Shown here piece by piece: positions 36,294-44,918 of a stretch of 64,000 nucleotides of DNA. The translations under genes were made by a program, and so were the position numbers. Position 1 is the first letter of the stretch; each line of letters opens with the position of its first letter. Under the pieces are notes generated by a model. The model was not told the DNA's origin. It saw nothing but the letters and a program-made list of their open reading frames with translations, and did no database searches. The DNA is from Pseudomonas grandcourensis (GTDB taxonomy: Bacteria; Pseudomonadota; Gammaproteobacteria; Pseudomonadales; Pseudomonadaceae): positions 224,501 through 288,500 of the forward strand of contig NZ_CP150919.1 of assembly GCF_039909015.1 (NCBI RefSeq), in the 5' to 3' direction.

Positions 36294-37888
36294 GCGTGTC
36301 TCCAGCGAGTGGCGCGGATTTCCAGGCGTTGGCCAATAAGGTTGAGCAGGGCACCGGTCAGGCCCACCAGCAGCATGCCGGCCATGATCAGGTCCATGCG
36401 CAGCAGTTGCTGGGCGCCGATCATCTGGCTGCCGATGCCACCGTTGGACGGCATGAAATACTCGGCGCCGATGGTGCCGAGCCAGGCATAGATCAGGCTC
36501 AGGCGAAGTCCTGCAAAAATCCCCGGCGCCGCGCCCGGTAGCACCAGTCGGCCGAGGCGCTGGCGCAGATTCAGGCGCAACACCTGCGCGGCCTCGTTCA
36601 GTTGCGGCGACAGGTGGGCGACGCTACGTTGAGTGGCGATAAACAGCGGAAAAAAGGCGGCCAGGGCAACGAACACCCACTTGGCCAATTCCCCCAGACC
36701 GAACCACGCGGTGAGCAGTGGCACCCAGGCGAATATGGCGATCTGGCGGATGGCGGCGAGGGTTGGGCCGAGCACGCGTTCACTGGTGCGCGACAACCCC
36801 AGCAGCAACCCCAAGGCAAACCCGAGCCCGCCACCGAGCAGCAATCCACCAAGGGTTCGGCCCAGGCTCAGGGCCATGCCGCCAAGCAGTGTGCCGTCGA
36901 GCAAACCATCCCGAGTGGTCTGCAGGACGGCCAGCGGGCTGACCAGAATGTTCGCGTCAATCCACTGCTGATCCGAGGTCAGTTGCCACAACGCCAGAAG
37001 CGCCAGTGGCAGTAGCCACGGTTGCAATCGCTGCCAGCCTTGATAACGCGGCCCGCGACGGATTTCGGCGGTGGCCGGGTGCGGCCAGTGCACCAGGTTC
37101 CTGTCCAGCAGACCGATGCCGCGATCCATCGCCACGCCGATCAAGCCGATCACCACGATGCACACGAACACGATGTCGAGCATGAACAACTGCCGCGCCC
37201 AGACCATCAGGTAGCCAATGCCTTCGCTGGAAGCGAGCAGTTCAACTGCGAGCAGCGAAGTCCAGCCGGCGGCCAGCGCGAGGCGCACACCGGCCATGAA
37301 TGCCGGCAGCGCGGCAGGCAACACCAGGTGGCGGATCAACAGGTGCCTGGGCAGGCGCAACACGGCGGCGGCTTCGCGCAGCTTGGGTTGTGCATCGCGC
37401 ACACCGACCAACGTGTGCAAGGTCACCGGCACCACGATGGCCTTGATCAGCACCACCAGTTTCAGCACTTCGCCGATGCCGAAAAACACCATGAACAACG
37501 GAATCCAGGCCAGGGTCGGGACTTGGGCCAGCCCGGCGAAGGTTGGAAATACCAGGCGCTCCAGTCGACGACTGAAACCCAGCGCCGCACCCAAAACAGC
37601 ACCTGCGCTGATCCCGGCCAGCAGCCCCCAGAACAAGCGTTGCAGGCTGATCCACAAATGGCTCCACAACTCGCCTTGGGACAGTTCAACCGCGCTGCTC
37701 CAGACCAGGCTCGGCGCCGGCAGGATCTGCTCGCTCATCCAGTGATTGCGGCTGGCGAGCCACCAGAGCGTGAACAGGGTGATCGGCAGCAACCAAGGCA
37801 ACAGCCGACGATTCAGGCTGGGCCAGAGGCGCTGGTTTTCCAGTGGTGGCGCGGCCAGCGGCAGGCTGAGAAGGGAAACACGGGCCAT
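36290..37888 (-). CDS. atsB: Double-length sulfate-ester ABC permease
   Basis: 532 residues, twice the usual SsuC/TauC length. Two consecutive permease modules, each with about six spans and its own EAA loop: EAAAVLRLPRHLLIRHLVLPAALP in the first half and NEAAQVLRLNLRQRLGRLVLPGAAP in the second. The two halves presumably form the channel without a second subunit. GGAGG before ATG 37888. The promoter region is shared with divergent atsR. Confidence 0.9.
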   Translation of the reverse strand: MARVSLLSLPLAAPPLENQRLWPSLNRRLLPWLLPITLFTLWWLASRNHWMSEQILPAPSLVWSSAVELSQGELWSHLWISLQRLFWGLLAGISAGAVLGAALGFSRRLERLVFPTFAGLAQVPTLAWIPLFMVFFGIGEVLKLVVLIKAIVVPVTLHTLVGVRDAQPKLREAAAVLRLPRHLLIRHLVLPAALPAFMAGVRLALAAGWTSLLAVELLASSEGIGYLMVWARQLFMLDIVFVCIVVIGLIGVAMDRGIGLLDRNLVHWPHPATAEIRRGPRYQGWQRLQPWLLPLALLALWQLTSDQQWIDANILVSPLAVLQTTRDGLLDGTLLGGMALSLGRTLGGLLLGGGLGFALGLLLGLSRTSERVLGPTLAAIRQIAIFAWVPLLTAWFGLGELAKWVFVALAAFFPLFIATQRSVAHLSPQLNEAAQVLRLNLRQRLGRLVLPGAAPGIFAGLRLSLIYAWLGTIGAEYFMPSNGGIGSQMIGAQQLLRMDLIMAGMLLVGLTGALLNLIGQRLEIRATRWRHA

Positions 37889-38165
37889 GGATGACCTCCG
37901 TTGTCGGCGTATGCAAAATCGATCTATAAAAATTCAAATCAATGCTATTGAGAGATAAGCAAAGCCATTTAAGGCCTCCAGCTCAGCTGCATCCAATGCA
38001 TTCGAAGAATATTTTCGATGCCGTTCCTGCATACCTGGCCAAGAGCCCCGGATGCGTTGATATAGATCTAAATGGTCTAAAAATGTGAATTTATAGTATT
38101 TAAGTGTTGGTTCCACTTCGGCCTACTTTCGGCTTCTCAACGCCGTTGCCCAAGGAGCCGCACCC
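37889..38165. promoter_or_regulatory. Divergent atsBCA / atsR control region
   Basis: 277 bp of AT-rich DNA between divergent start codons. Contains TAGATCTAAAT (38063-38073), an 11-mer repeated exactly in the sftR/atsK control region at 40314-40324, and a related GATCTATAAA near 37920. No credible gene is present. Regulators known for this pathway are CysB and SftR; which one binds is not shown. Confidence 0.6.
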
Positions 38166-39179
38166 ATGAACCTTCCCTTCAAGCGTGTCATCAGTCTGTT
38201 CGCCGCACCGGCCCTGGCAGGGCTGCTGGCTTTCACGGCCAACGCCGATGAACTCAAGGAAATCCGCATCGCCGTGCCGGATCTGAGTGCCGGGACCCAG
38301 CACAGTGGTGGCGGTGTCGTGGATGTGCTGCGTGATCAACAGATCTTCGAAAAGGCTTTCGCCGATCAAGGCATCAAGATTCAGTGGAGTTTCTTCAAGG
38401 GCGCAGGCCCGGTGATCAACGAGGCGTTTGCCAACGGTCAGGTGGACCTGGCCTACCTCGGCGATCTGGCGGCCATCATCGGCAAGTCCAATGGCCTGGA
38501 TACGCGACTGCTCAGCGCCTCGGCGCGCGGGGTGAAGCATTACCTCGGCGTGGTGCCGGGTTCGGGGATCAAGACCCTGCAGGACCTCAAGGGCAAACGC
38601 GTGGCCATCTTCCGTGGCACCGCCAGCCAGTTGTCCTTCGACGCGGCATTGGCCAGCCAGGGGTTGAGCGAGAAGGACGTGAAAGTCATCAACCTCGATT
38701 TCAACGCGGCGGTGGCGGCGCTGGCGGCGAAGCAGATCGATGCCTCGTGGGGCGGTTCCGGGCTGACGGCGCTGCAAGCCAAAGGGCTGGCCGAGTTGCC
38801 GCTCAATACCAAGGATCTGGGCGGCGCCGGCAGTGTGCAGGCGGTGCTGATAGGGACCGGGAAGTTTGTCGATGCGCATCCGGAGGCGGTGGCGAAACTG
38901 CTCAAGGCCCAACAGCAGGCCGTGGAGTGGCTGACCCAGGACAGCAACAAGGACGCCTACATTCAGCTGGTGTCTGGGTTGGCGAGTTATCCACCGGTAA
39001 TTCTTTCTCAGGATCTGAAGGATCAGAAGCTGAGCGAGGTTTTCCCGTCGACGCTTGATCCGGTGTTCCTCGGCAAATTGCAGGATGCGGTGGATTTGGC
39101 TTCGCAGCAGAAGCTGATTCGCAAGTCGTTCAAGGTCAGTGACTGGGTGGCGCCGGAGTTGGCGGCTGCCAAGCTTTGA
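38166..39179 (+). CDS. atsR: Periplasmic sulfate-ester/sulfonate-binding protein
   Basis: 337 residues. Signal peptide (LLAFTANA), then an SsuA/TauA-like fold: IRIAVPDLSAG, GPVINEAFANGQVDLAYLGDLAAI, KGKRVAIFRGTASQLSF. Delivers substrate to AtsBC. It contains no Cys and only the initiator Met. AAGGAG upstream of the ATG. Divergent from atsB. Confidence 0.92.
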   Translation: MNLPFKRVISLFAAPALAGLLAFTANADELKEIRIAVPDLSAGTQHSGGGVVDVLRDQQIFEKAFADQGIKIQWSFFKGAGPVINEAFANGQVDLAYLGDLAAIIGKSNGLDTRLLSASARGVKHYLGVVPGSGIKTLQDLKGKRVAIFRGTASQLSFDAALASQGLSEKDVKVINLDFNAAVAALAAKQIDASWGGSGLTALQAKGLAELPLNTKDLGGAGSVQAVLIGTGKFVDAHPEAVAKLLKAQQQAVEWLTQDSNKDAYIQLVSGLASYPPVILSQDLKDQKLSEVFPSTLDPVFLGKLQDAVDLASQQKLIRKSFKVSDWVAPELAAAKL

Positions 39180-39196
39180 ATCTTCAGTGAGCTCAC

Positions 39197-39285
39197 TGGC
39201 CCCATCGCGAGCAAGCTCGCTCCCACACTGACCGTGTGAACACCGGAGATCCCCTGTGGGAGCGAGCTTGCTCGCGATGGGGCCA
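39197..39285. repeat. REP doublet filling the atsR-sftR gap
   Basis: Perfect 31-bp inverted arms (39197-39227 and 39255-39285), abutting the sftR stop. The 27-nt spacer matches that of the doublet at 41321 with one difference. Confidence 0.93.
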
Positions 39286-40206
39286 TCAAACCGCGACGCT
39301 GACCTGCTGCCTGTCGATCGCCACCAACGTCTCGATCATCGCCCGCGCCGCCGGTGACAAGCGGAACCCGGTGCGGCTGACGATCCCGCAGCGCGCATTC
39401 ATGCTCTCGATGTTCTGCGGCAGGTTGCGCCAGTGCAGCAACACCAGTGAACCCTGGGCGATGTCCTCGACAAACGCCTCCTCGGTCCCCACGCCAATCG
39501 CATTCGATTGCAGCACCACTTTCACCAGCGCCGGAAAATGCTCGGTCTCGATGCTCGGTGAAAAGTCCACCCGCCCACTGAGGTTCGCCAGCAGTTTGCG
39601 AATGCCCGGCGGGATCATCGTGGTCGCCAGGGGGTAATCGAACATGTCGTTGGTCGACAGGCTCTCCTTGGCCAGCAGCGGGTGCCCCGGCCGACAGAAA
39701 AACACACCGCGTTTGGGCGTCAGGGCCTGGGTCTGGAAGTTCGGGTCGGACTCGAAATGACGGATGTCGGCGATGAAGAATTCGATCTCCTCGCGGCTCA
39801 GCGCACGGCTGAGTTTTTCCCAGTTATCCACCTCGAAACAGGTGCGCACTTTCGGGTGCGCATTGATGAACTGTGCCACTGCATCCGGCACCAGTTTCAC
39901 CGCCGGTGCCGGGCCGCAACCGAAGCGCAGTTCACCGGCATCGAGCTTGGTCATCTGCGTCACTTCGGAACTGAGCAACGCCGCACCCTGCACCAGGCTG
40001 CGGGCATGTTGCAGTACCACCAGGCCTTCGGGAGTGGGGCGCAGATCCTTGTTGCCACGGTCCACCAGGACGCAGCCGAACTCGTGTTCGAGCCCCTGAA
40101 TGCTGCGGCTGAAGGCCGGCTGGGTAATGCCCATGGCCTCGGCCGCGCGCACGAAACTGCGGTGTTCGTCGAGGGCGATGAAGTAACGCAACTGGCGAAG
40201 ATCCAT
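39286..40206 (-). CDS. sftR: LysR-type regulator of sulfate-ester use
   Basis: 306 residues. N-terminal LysR HTH (LRQLRYFIALDEHRSFVRAAE; GITQPAFSRSIQGLE) and a ligand-binding domain. Divergent to atsK, with the TonB receptor beyond it: this is the sftR-atsK-sftP order described in P. putida S-313, where SftR activates sulfate-ester genes. Start at 40206 (GGAAA upstream); ATG 40221 is possible. Unlike its neighbours it has normal Met/Cys content. Confidence 0.85.
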   Translation of the reverse strand: MDLRQLRYFIALDEHRSFVRAAEAMGITQPAFSRSIQGLEHEFGCVLVDRGNKDLRPTPEGLVVLQHARSLVQGAALLSSEVTQMTKLDAGELRFGCGPAPAVKLVPDAVAQFINAHPKVRTCFEVDNWEKLSRALSREEIEFFIADIRHFESDPNFQTQALTPKRGVFFCRPGHPLLAKESLSTNDMFDYPLATTMIPPGIRKLLANLSGRVDFSPSIETEHFPALVKVVLQSNAIGVGTEEAFVEDIAQGSLVLLHWRNLPQNIESMNARCGIVSRTGFRLSPAARAMIETLVAIDRQQVSVAV

Positions 40207-40280
40207 ATGCTTTTCCGGCATCCTAAAAATAGCTCGAAGGCATTTGCGACGAGGGTTGACTGAGGTTTTAAATGCAACCT

Positions 40281-40324
40281 CTTATTCCGTCAACGAAGCA
40301 TGTAGATATCTATTAGATCTAAAT
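40281..40324. promoter_or_regulatory. Sulfur-regulon motifs in the sftR/atsK promoter
   Basis: Two motifs lie close together: CTTATTCC followed by AACGAA (40281-40297), also found upstream of the serine hydrolase gene at 46175-46190, and TAGATCTAAAT (40314-40324), also found before atsR. TTATTCC resembles the CysB half-site TTTATTCC known in enteric bacteria; the link is inference. Confidence 0.5.
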
Positions 40325-40389
40325 AGAATATAGATAGAGCAGTGTTTCGCGGCCGGTTCAACCGCAAGCAGTCTGATGAGGGTCTACCC

Positions 40390-41310
40390 ATGAGCAATGC
40401 CGCTTTCGCAGTACAACCCGCTGTTCACGCGCTTGAAATCCATCCGGTGGCCGGTCGCATCGGTGCCGAAATCCGTGGCGTACAGCTTTCCGGCGAGCTG
40501 GATGCCGCCACTGTTGAAGCCATTCAACAGGCACTGCTGCAATACAAAGTGATCTTCTTCCGCGAGCAGACCCAGCTCGACGATCAGCGCCAGGAGGCGT
40601 TCGCCCACCTGCTTGGCGAACCGGTGGCGCACCCGACCGTACCGGTGCGCGAAGGCACGCGTTTTCTGCTGGAACTGGACGGTGCCGAGGGCCAGCGCGC
40701 CAGCTCGTGGCACACCGACGTGACCTTCGTCGAGGCCTACCCCAAAGCCTCGATCCTGCGTTCGGTGGTGGCTCCGGCTTTCGGCGGCGACACTCTGTGG
40801 GCCAACACCGCCACCGCCTATGACGGGTTGTCGGTGGAGCTGCGTGAGCTGGCCGACAAACTGGTCGCCGTGCACAGCAACGAATACGACTACGCCGGCA
40901 CCCGGCCTGACGTCTCGGCCGAGAAGCTGGAGCGTTATCGCAAGATCTTCACTTCGACCGTCTACGAGACCGAACACCCGGTGGTCCGCGTGCACCCGGT
41001 CAGCGGTGAGAAGAGCCTGTTGCTGGGGCATTTCGTCAAACGGATCAAGGGCTATTCCCAGGCCGATTCGGCGCACCTGTTCGGCTTGCTGCAAAGCCAT
41101 GTGATCCGCCAGGAAAACATCGTGCGCTGGCGCTGGAAGGCCGGTGATGTGGCGATCTGGGACAACCGCTCCACCCAGCATTACGCGGTGGATGACTACG
41201 GGACCCAGGACCGCATCGTGCGCCGTGTGACGCTCAAGGGTGAAGTGCCAGTAGGTGTGAACGGGCAGGTCAGCCAGACGGTGAAAGGGCCGGATATCGA
41301 CGGCGTCTGA
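40390..41310 (+). CDS. atsK: Alpha-ketoglutarate-dependent alkylsulfatase
   Basis: 306 residues from ATG 40390 (GAGGGT upstream). TauD-family dioxygenase that cleaves medium-chain alkyl sulfate esters to aldehyde and sulfate. Iron ligands His108, Asp110 (SSWHTDVTF) and His264 (STQHYAVDDY), and arginines 275/279 for 2-oxoglutarate and sulfate, match the positions known for P. putida AtsK. No Cys and only the initiator Met. Divergent from sftR and upstream of sftP. Confidence 0.92.
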   Translation: MSNAAFAVQPAVHALEIHPVAGRIGAEIRGVQLSGELDAATVEAIQQALLQYKVIFFREQTQLDDQRQEAFAHLLGEPVAHPTVPVREGTRFLLELDGAEGQRASSWHTDVTFVEAYPKASILRSVVAPAFGGDTLWANTATAYDGLSVELRELADKLVAVHSNEYDYAGTRPDVSAEKLERYRKIFTSTVYETEHPVVRVHPVSGEKSLLLGHFVKRIKGYSQADSAHLFGLLQSHVIRQENIVRWRWKAGDVAIWDNRSTQHYAVDDYGTQDRIVRRVTLKGEVPVGVNGQVSQTVKGPDIDGV

Positions 41311-41320
41311 GCCGATGCCT

Positions 41321-41393
41321 TCGCAAGCAAGCTCGCTCCCACACTGACCGTGTGAACACTGGAGATCCCCTGTGGGAGCGAGCTTGCTCGCGA
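41321..41393. repeat. REP doublet between atsK and sftP
   Basis: Inverted 23-bp arms (41321-41343 and 41371-41393) with one mismatch. Spacer nearly identical to the doublet at 39197-39285, indicating recent duplication or conversion. Confidence 0.92.
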
Positions 41394-41444
41394 TGGCGGC
41401 CTGGCAAGCAACAAAGAATTTACTTTGATCGGGAACCCCGCCTT

Positions 41445-43805
41445 ATGAGTCCGTTGCACGTCGCTTCAACCTCTTCACCCCAACGGCTCAAACGCCTGCC
41501 ACTGGCCTTGTTGCTGGCAGGCTGCGCCAGTTGGACCCAAGGCTATGCGGCCGAAAGCGCTACCCCGGAAAGCACCCCCGTTAAAGCAGCCACGGCCGAC
41601 AGCGCACAATTGGAAACCGTGACAGTCACCACTCGCCGCCGTGAAGAAAGTTCGCAGGATGTGCCGACGCCGATGAGTGTGGTCAGTGGCCAGACCCTGG
41701 AAATCCAGCGGGTCTATCGCATCCAGGATCTGCAGCAGCTGGTGCCCAGCGTCAACGTCGCCTACATGCATGCGCGCCAGTCCAGCGTGTCGATCCGTGG
41801 CCTGGGCAACAACCCGGCCAGCGATGGCCTGGAAGGCAGTGTCGGCCTGTACATCGACAACGTTTACCTCGGCCGCCCCGGTATGGCCGTATTCGACCTG
41901 ATGGACATCGAGCAGCTCGAAGTGCTGCGCGGTCCGCAAGGCACCTTGTTCGGCAAGAACACCACGGCGGGCGTGATCAACATCAGCACCCGCGCGCCGA
42001 CCTTTACCCCTGAACGCAGCATCGAGTCTTCAGTGGGCGAGGACGGCTACTTCCAGACCAAGGGCACGATTTCCGGCCCGCTGAATGACGAGCTGGCGGG
42101 ACGCTTTTCCGCGTATCGCACCCGCAGCGACGGCGATATCAAGAACGAATTCGATGGCCACGATTTAAATGGTGGCTCCCGCGATGGCTTCCGTGGGCAG
42201 TTGCTGTTCAAGCCCAACGAGTCATTCAACCTGCGCTGGATCGGCGACTACAACGAGGAAGATTCCAGCGCCGGCACTCGGGTGTTGTTCAACACCGGCC
42301 CGACCATCAATGGCACCAACCTGTATCAGGCCCGGGCCAACGCGGCGGGTGCGACACTGGTTGACGGCACGCATCGCAAGGTCAATCTGAACAACGACCA
42401 GCACGTCACCGTGCATCAGGGCGGTACTTCGGTCGAGGCCAACTGGACGCTGCCAAGCGACTTCACCCTGACCTCTATCAGCTCCTATCGCTGGTGGAAT
42501 TTCACCCCGCGCAACGACGACGGCCTGAACGTAACCGCCTTCCGCAACGCCGGTGTTTCGGTGGAGGATAAGCAGTATTCCCAGGAGTTTCGCCTGGCTT
42601 CGCCTGCCGGTGGATTCTTCGATTACGTGCTCGGCGCCTACTACTTCGGTTCCGACCTGGACAACAAATCCTTCACCTTTTACGGCCCGCAAGCAGACAT
42701 CTGGAACGGTACGCCAAACGGTGCATTGAACAACGTCGACAGCGTCGGCAATGGTCACATCGAAACCAACAGTTTCGCGCTGTTTGCCCAGGGCACCTGG
42801 CACTTGACCGAACGCCTGGATTTCACCGCCGGTCTGCGCGGCACCTATGAAGAGAAAAACGCCTGGGTCACCCGTGATGCGCCGGTGGGTGGTGCAGCGG
42901 TTACCGGTGCGGCCGCCGCAGCGAGGCGCGGTCGTGCCGGTGCTTTCGACTCCGGCGATCTGAATCAGTACAGCTCCAGCCCTTCGGGTTTGTTGAACCT
43001 GAGCTACCGCCTCACCGACGACCTGCTCACTTATGCCACCTTGTCCCATGGCGAAAAATCCGGCGGGGTCAATCTGGCGGTGGGCACGGCACCGGTTGCC
43101 GGCGCCGACTCGCTGCTGATCGGCACCGAGCGCGCCAACAACGCCGAGCTCGGTTTCAAGAGCACCCTGTGGGACCGTCGCCTGCAACTCAACGCCAACC
43201 TGTTCTGGACCCAGGTCAACGGCTACCAGACCAACGCCTACGACGACGTCAATCGTGTGCAATTCCTGACCAACGCCGGTTCCGTGCGCTCCCGTGGCGT
43301 GGAGTTCGAAAGCACCCTGATCCCGCTGCGTGGCCTGACGCTGAACATCAACGGCTCGTACAACGACGTCAGCTATCTCTCCTACAAGGATGCGCCGTGC
43401 CCGCCGGAAGTCAGCCTGGCGCCGGGTGCTCCAGCGTCCTGCGACCTCAGCGGCCATCAAGTGGTCGGCGCCTCGAAATGGATCGGCAACGCCAACGGCG
43501 AATACAAATGGAACCTGAGCAACGGCTTCGAAGAGTACGTCACCGCCAGCTATGCGTTCCGCTCCAAAGCGGTGGGCACGGTGGAAGGTTCCGACTTCGG
43601 GCAGATCCCGAGTTATGCGGTGGTCAACTTGTCCACCGGCCTTCGCGGTGACTTCAACCAGGGGCAGTGGGACGTTTCGCTATGGCTGAAAAACGCCTTC
43701 GACAAAACCTACTACACGACGCTTTGGACAGCCGCCAACGGTGGTTATGAAGGCCTGCTCGGCACACCGCGGACGCTGGGCGTGACCGGTCGATACGACT
43801 TCTGA
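41445..43805 (+). CDS. sftP: TonB-dependent outer-membrane receptor, probable sulfate-ester importer
   Basis: 786 residues from ATG 41445. TonB box ETVTVTTRR just after the signal, plug domain (IRGLGNNPAS; LRGPQGTLFGKNTTAGVINIS) and a 22-strand barrel ending in Phe (GRYDF). There is no N-terminal signalling domain. The signal peptide carries LLLAGC, a lipobox-like sequence unusual for this family. Position after atsK matches sftP of P. putida S-313. Length and plug rule out a porin. Likely imports sulfate esters using the TonB system encoded 260 bp downstream. Confidence 0.85.
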   Translation: MSPLHVASTSSPQRLKRLPLALLLAGCASWTQGYAAESATPESTPVKAATADSAQLETVTVTTRRREESSQDVPTPMSVVSGQTLEIQRVYRIQDLQQLVPSVNVAYMHARQSSVSIRGLGNNPASDGLEGSVGLYIDNVYLGRPGMAVFDLMDIEQLEVLRGPQGTLFGKNTTAGVINISTRAPTFTPERSIESSVGEDGYFQTKGTISGPLNDELAGRFSAYRTRSDGDIKNEFDGHDLNGGSRDGFRGQLLFKPNESFNLRWIGDYNEEDSSAGTRVLFNTGPTINGTNLYQARANAAGATLVDGTHRKVNLNNDQHVTVHQGGTSVEANWTLPSDFTLTSISSYRWWNFTPRNDDGLNVTAFRNAGVSVEDKQYSQEFRLASPAGGFFDYVLGAYYFGSDLDNKSFTFYGPQADIWNGTPNGALNNVDSVGNGHIETNSFALFAQGTWHLTERLDFTAGLRGTYEEKNAWVTRDAPVGGAAVTGAAAAARRGRAGAFDSGDLNQYSSSPSGLLNLSYRLTDDLLTYATLSHGEKSGGVNLAVGTAPVAGADSLLIGTERANNAELGFKSTLWDRRLQLNANLFWTQVNGYQTNAYDDVNRVQFLTNAGSVRSRGVEFESTLIPLRGLTLNINGSYNDVSYLSYKDAPCPPEVSLAPGAPASCDLSGHQVVGASKWIGNANGEYKWNLSNGFEEYVTASYAFRSKAVGTVEGSDFGQIPSYAVVNLSTGLRGDFNQGQWDVSLWLKNAFDKTYYTTLWTAANGGYEGLLGTPRTLGVTGRYDF

Positions 43806-43924
43806 CGACGAAAAACCATGCCTTGGATGAATACTTTCAATGCGGGCAAGGCATCGTTTTCTTTCCACTACGCCGGAGCCCTTGAACGGCGGGCTCTGGC
43901 GGTAGATTGAAGGTTTTATATATT

Positions 43925-43972
43925 CGCTTAAGGTCTAAACATAAGTTTAAACATTACTTTAAGAACTAAGCG
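43925..43972. promoter_or_regulatory. Inverted repeats in the tonB-exbB-exbD promoter
   Basis: CGCTTA (43925-43930) and TAAGCG (43967-43972) enclose an AT-rich segment with GGTCTAAACAT and GTTTAAAC. GGTCTAAA echoes the GATCTAAA motif upstream of atsR and atsK. A GAGCCC/GGGCTC hairpin at about 43874-43894 probably ends sftP transcription. The rest of this 259-bp gap shows no gene. Confidence 0.4.
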
Positions 43973-44064
43973 TTCAAGCCAATGATTGCTCTACCAGGAC
44001 GTCGTCGGGGGCTGTTCAGTACGACGTTCCGGTAATTCGCAAAGAGACTGCAGGGAGTTAAACA

Positions 44065-44874
44065 ATGGGCAATGTCCAGATCGCCGCCGGCGCACATGAA
44101 GTGCTGTGGCGCCAGGCACCCGGTGGTGAGTTGGTCGACCTCGGCCGACCGCATCGGGTGCCCTTGGGCCAGTTGCGTTTGCAGCGTGCGCCCAAAGGCG
44201 TCCTTCGTCGACGGGAAGCGATCGTGCTGGGCGTGCTGGCGTTGCTGGTGCATGGCGCGGTGATCTATTGGGTCAATCAGCAACCGACCACCGTGCTGCC
44301 CATCGTGCCACCGGAGATTCCGCCGATGACCATCGAGTTCTCGCGTCCGGCGCCACCGGTGGTCGAGCCGCCGCCACCGCAGCCTGTCCAGCCTGTGGTG
44401 GAGCCGCCTCCTCCCGTGGAAGACGAACTGGCGGTGAAACCACCTCCACCGAAGCCGGTTCCCAAGCCCAAACCTGTCGCCAAACCGGTAGCGAAGCCGG
44501 CGCCAAAAGCCGTTGAACAACCACCTGCGCCGCCACAACCGGCAGCGCCTGTCGCGGCCCCGGCGCCACTTGCACCGCCGGCGCCCGCACCTGTGACACC
44601 GGCCTCGGCCACCGCCGGCTACTTGAAAAACCCGGCGCCGGAATACCCCTCGCTGGCCCAGCGTCGCGGTTGGGAAGGCACGGTGTTGTTGCGTGTGCAC
44701 GTGCTGGCCAGCGGCAAGCCCGGCGAGATCCAGCTCCAGAAAAGCAGCGGTCGCGATGCACTGGACGAAGCCGCGCTGAACGCGGTGAAACGCTGGAGTT
44801 TCGTGCCGGCCAAGCAAGGTGATGTCGCCCGGGACGGCTGGGTCAGCGTGCCCATCGATTTCAAGATTCATTAA
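44065..44874 (+). CDS. tonB: TonB energy transducer
   Basis: 269 residues. Cytoplasmic N-terminal extension of about 48 residues, one membrane anchor (50-70), a long Pro-rich spacer (about 80-185, PKPVPKPKPVAKPVAKPAPK) and the TonB C-terminal domain (AGYLKNPAPEYPSLAQRRGWEGTV; ALNAVKRWSFVPA). No Cys and one internal Met. First gene of tonB-exbB-exbD; probably powers SftP. Confidence 0.92.
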   Translation: MGNVQIAAGAHEVLWRQAPGGELVDLGRPHRVPLGQLRLQRAPKGVLRRREAIVLGVLALLVHGAVIYWVNQQPTTVLPIVPPEIPPMTIEFSRPAPPVVEPPPPQPVQPVVEPPPPVEDELAVKPPPPKPVPKPKPVAKPVAKPAPKAVEQPPAPPQPAAPVAAPAPLAPPAPAPVTPASATAGYLKNPAPEYPSLAQRRGWEGTVLLRVHVLASGKPGEIQLQKSSGRDALDEAALNAVKRWSFVPAKQGDVARDGWVSVPIDFKIH

Positions 44875-44918
44875 ACCGAAACCAATTTCGCGCGAAACGT
44901 TTACACGAGGAATACACC

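Noticed and set aside
37934..38116. Short minus-strand frame in the atsB/atsR control region
   Set aside because: No ribosome site, ordinary composition of AT-rich promoter DNA; the region is better explained as a divergent promoter.
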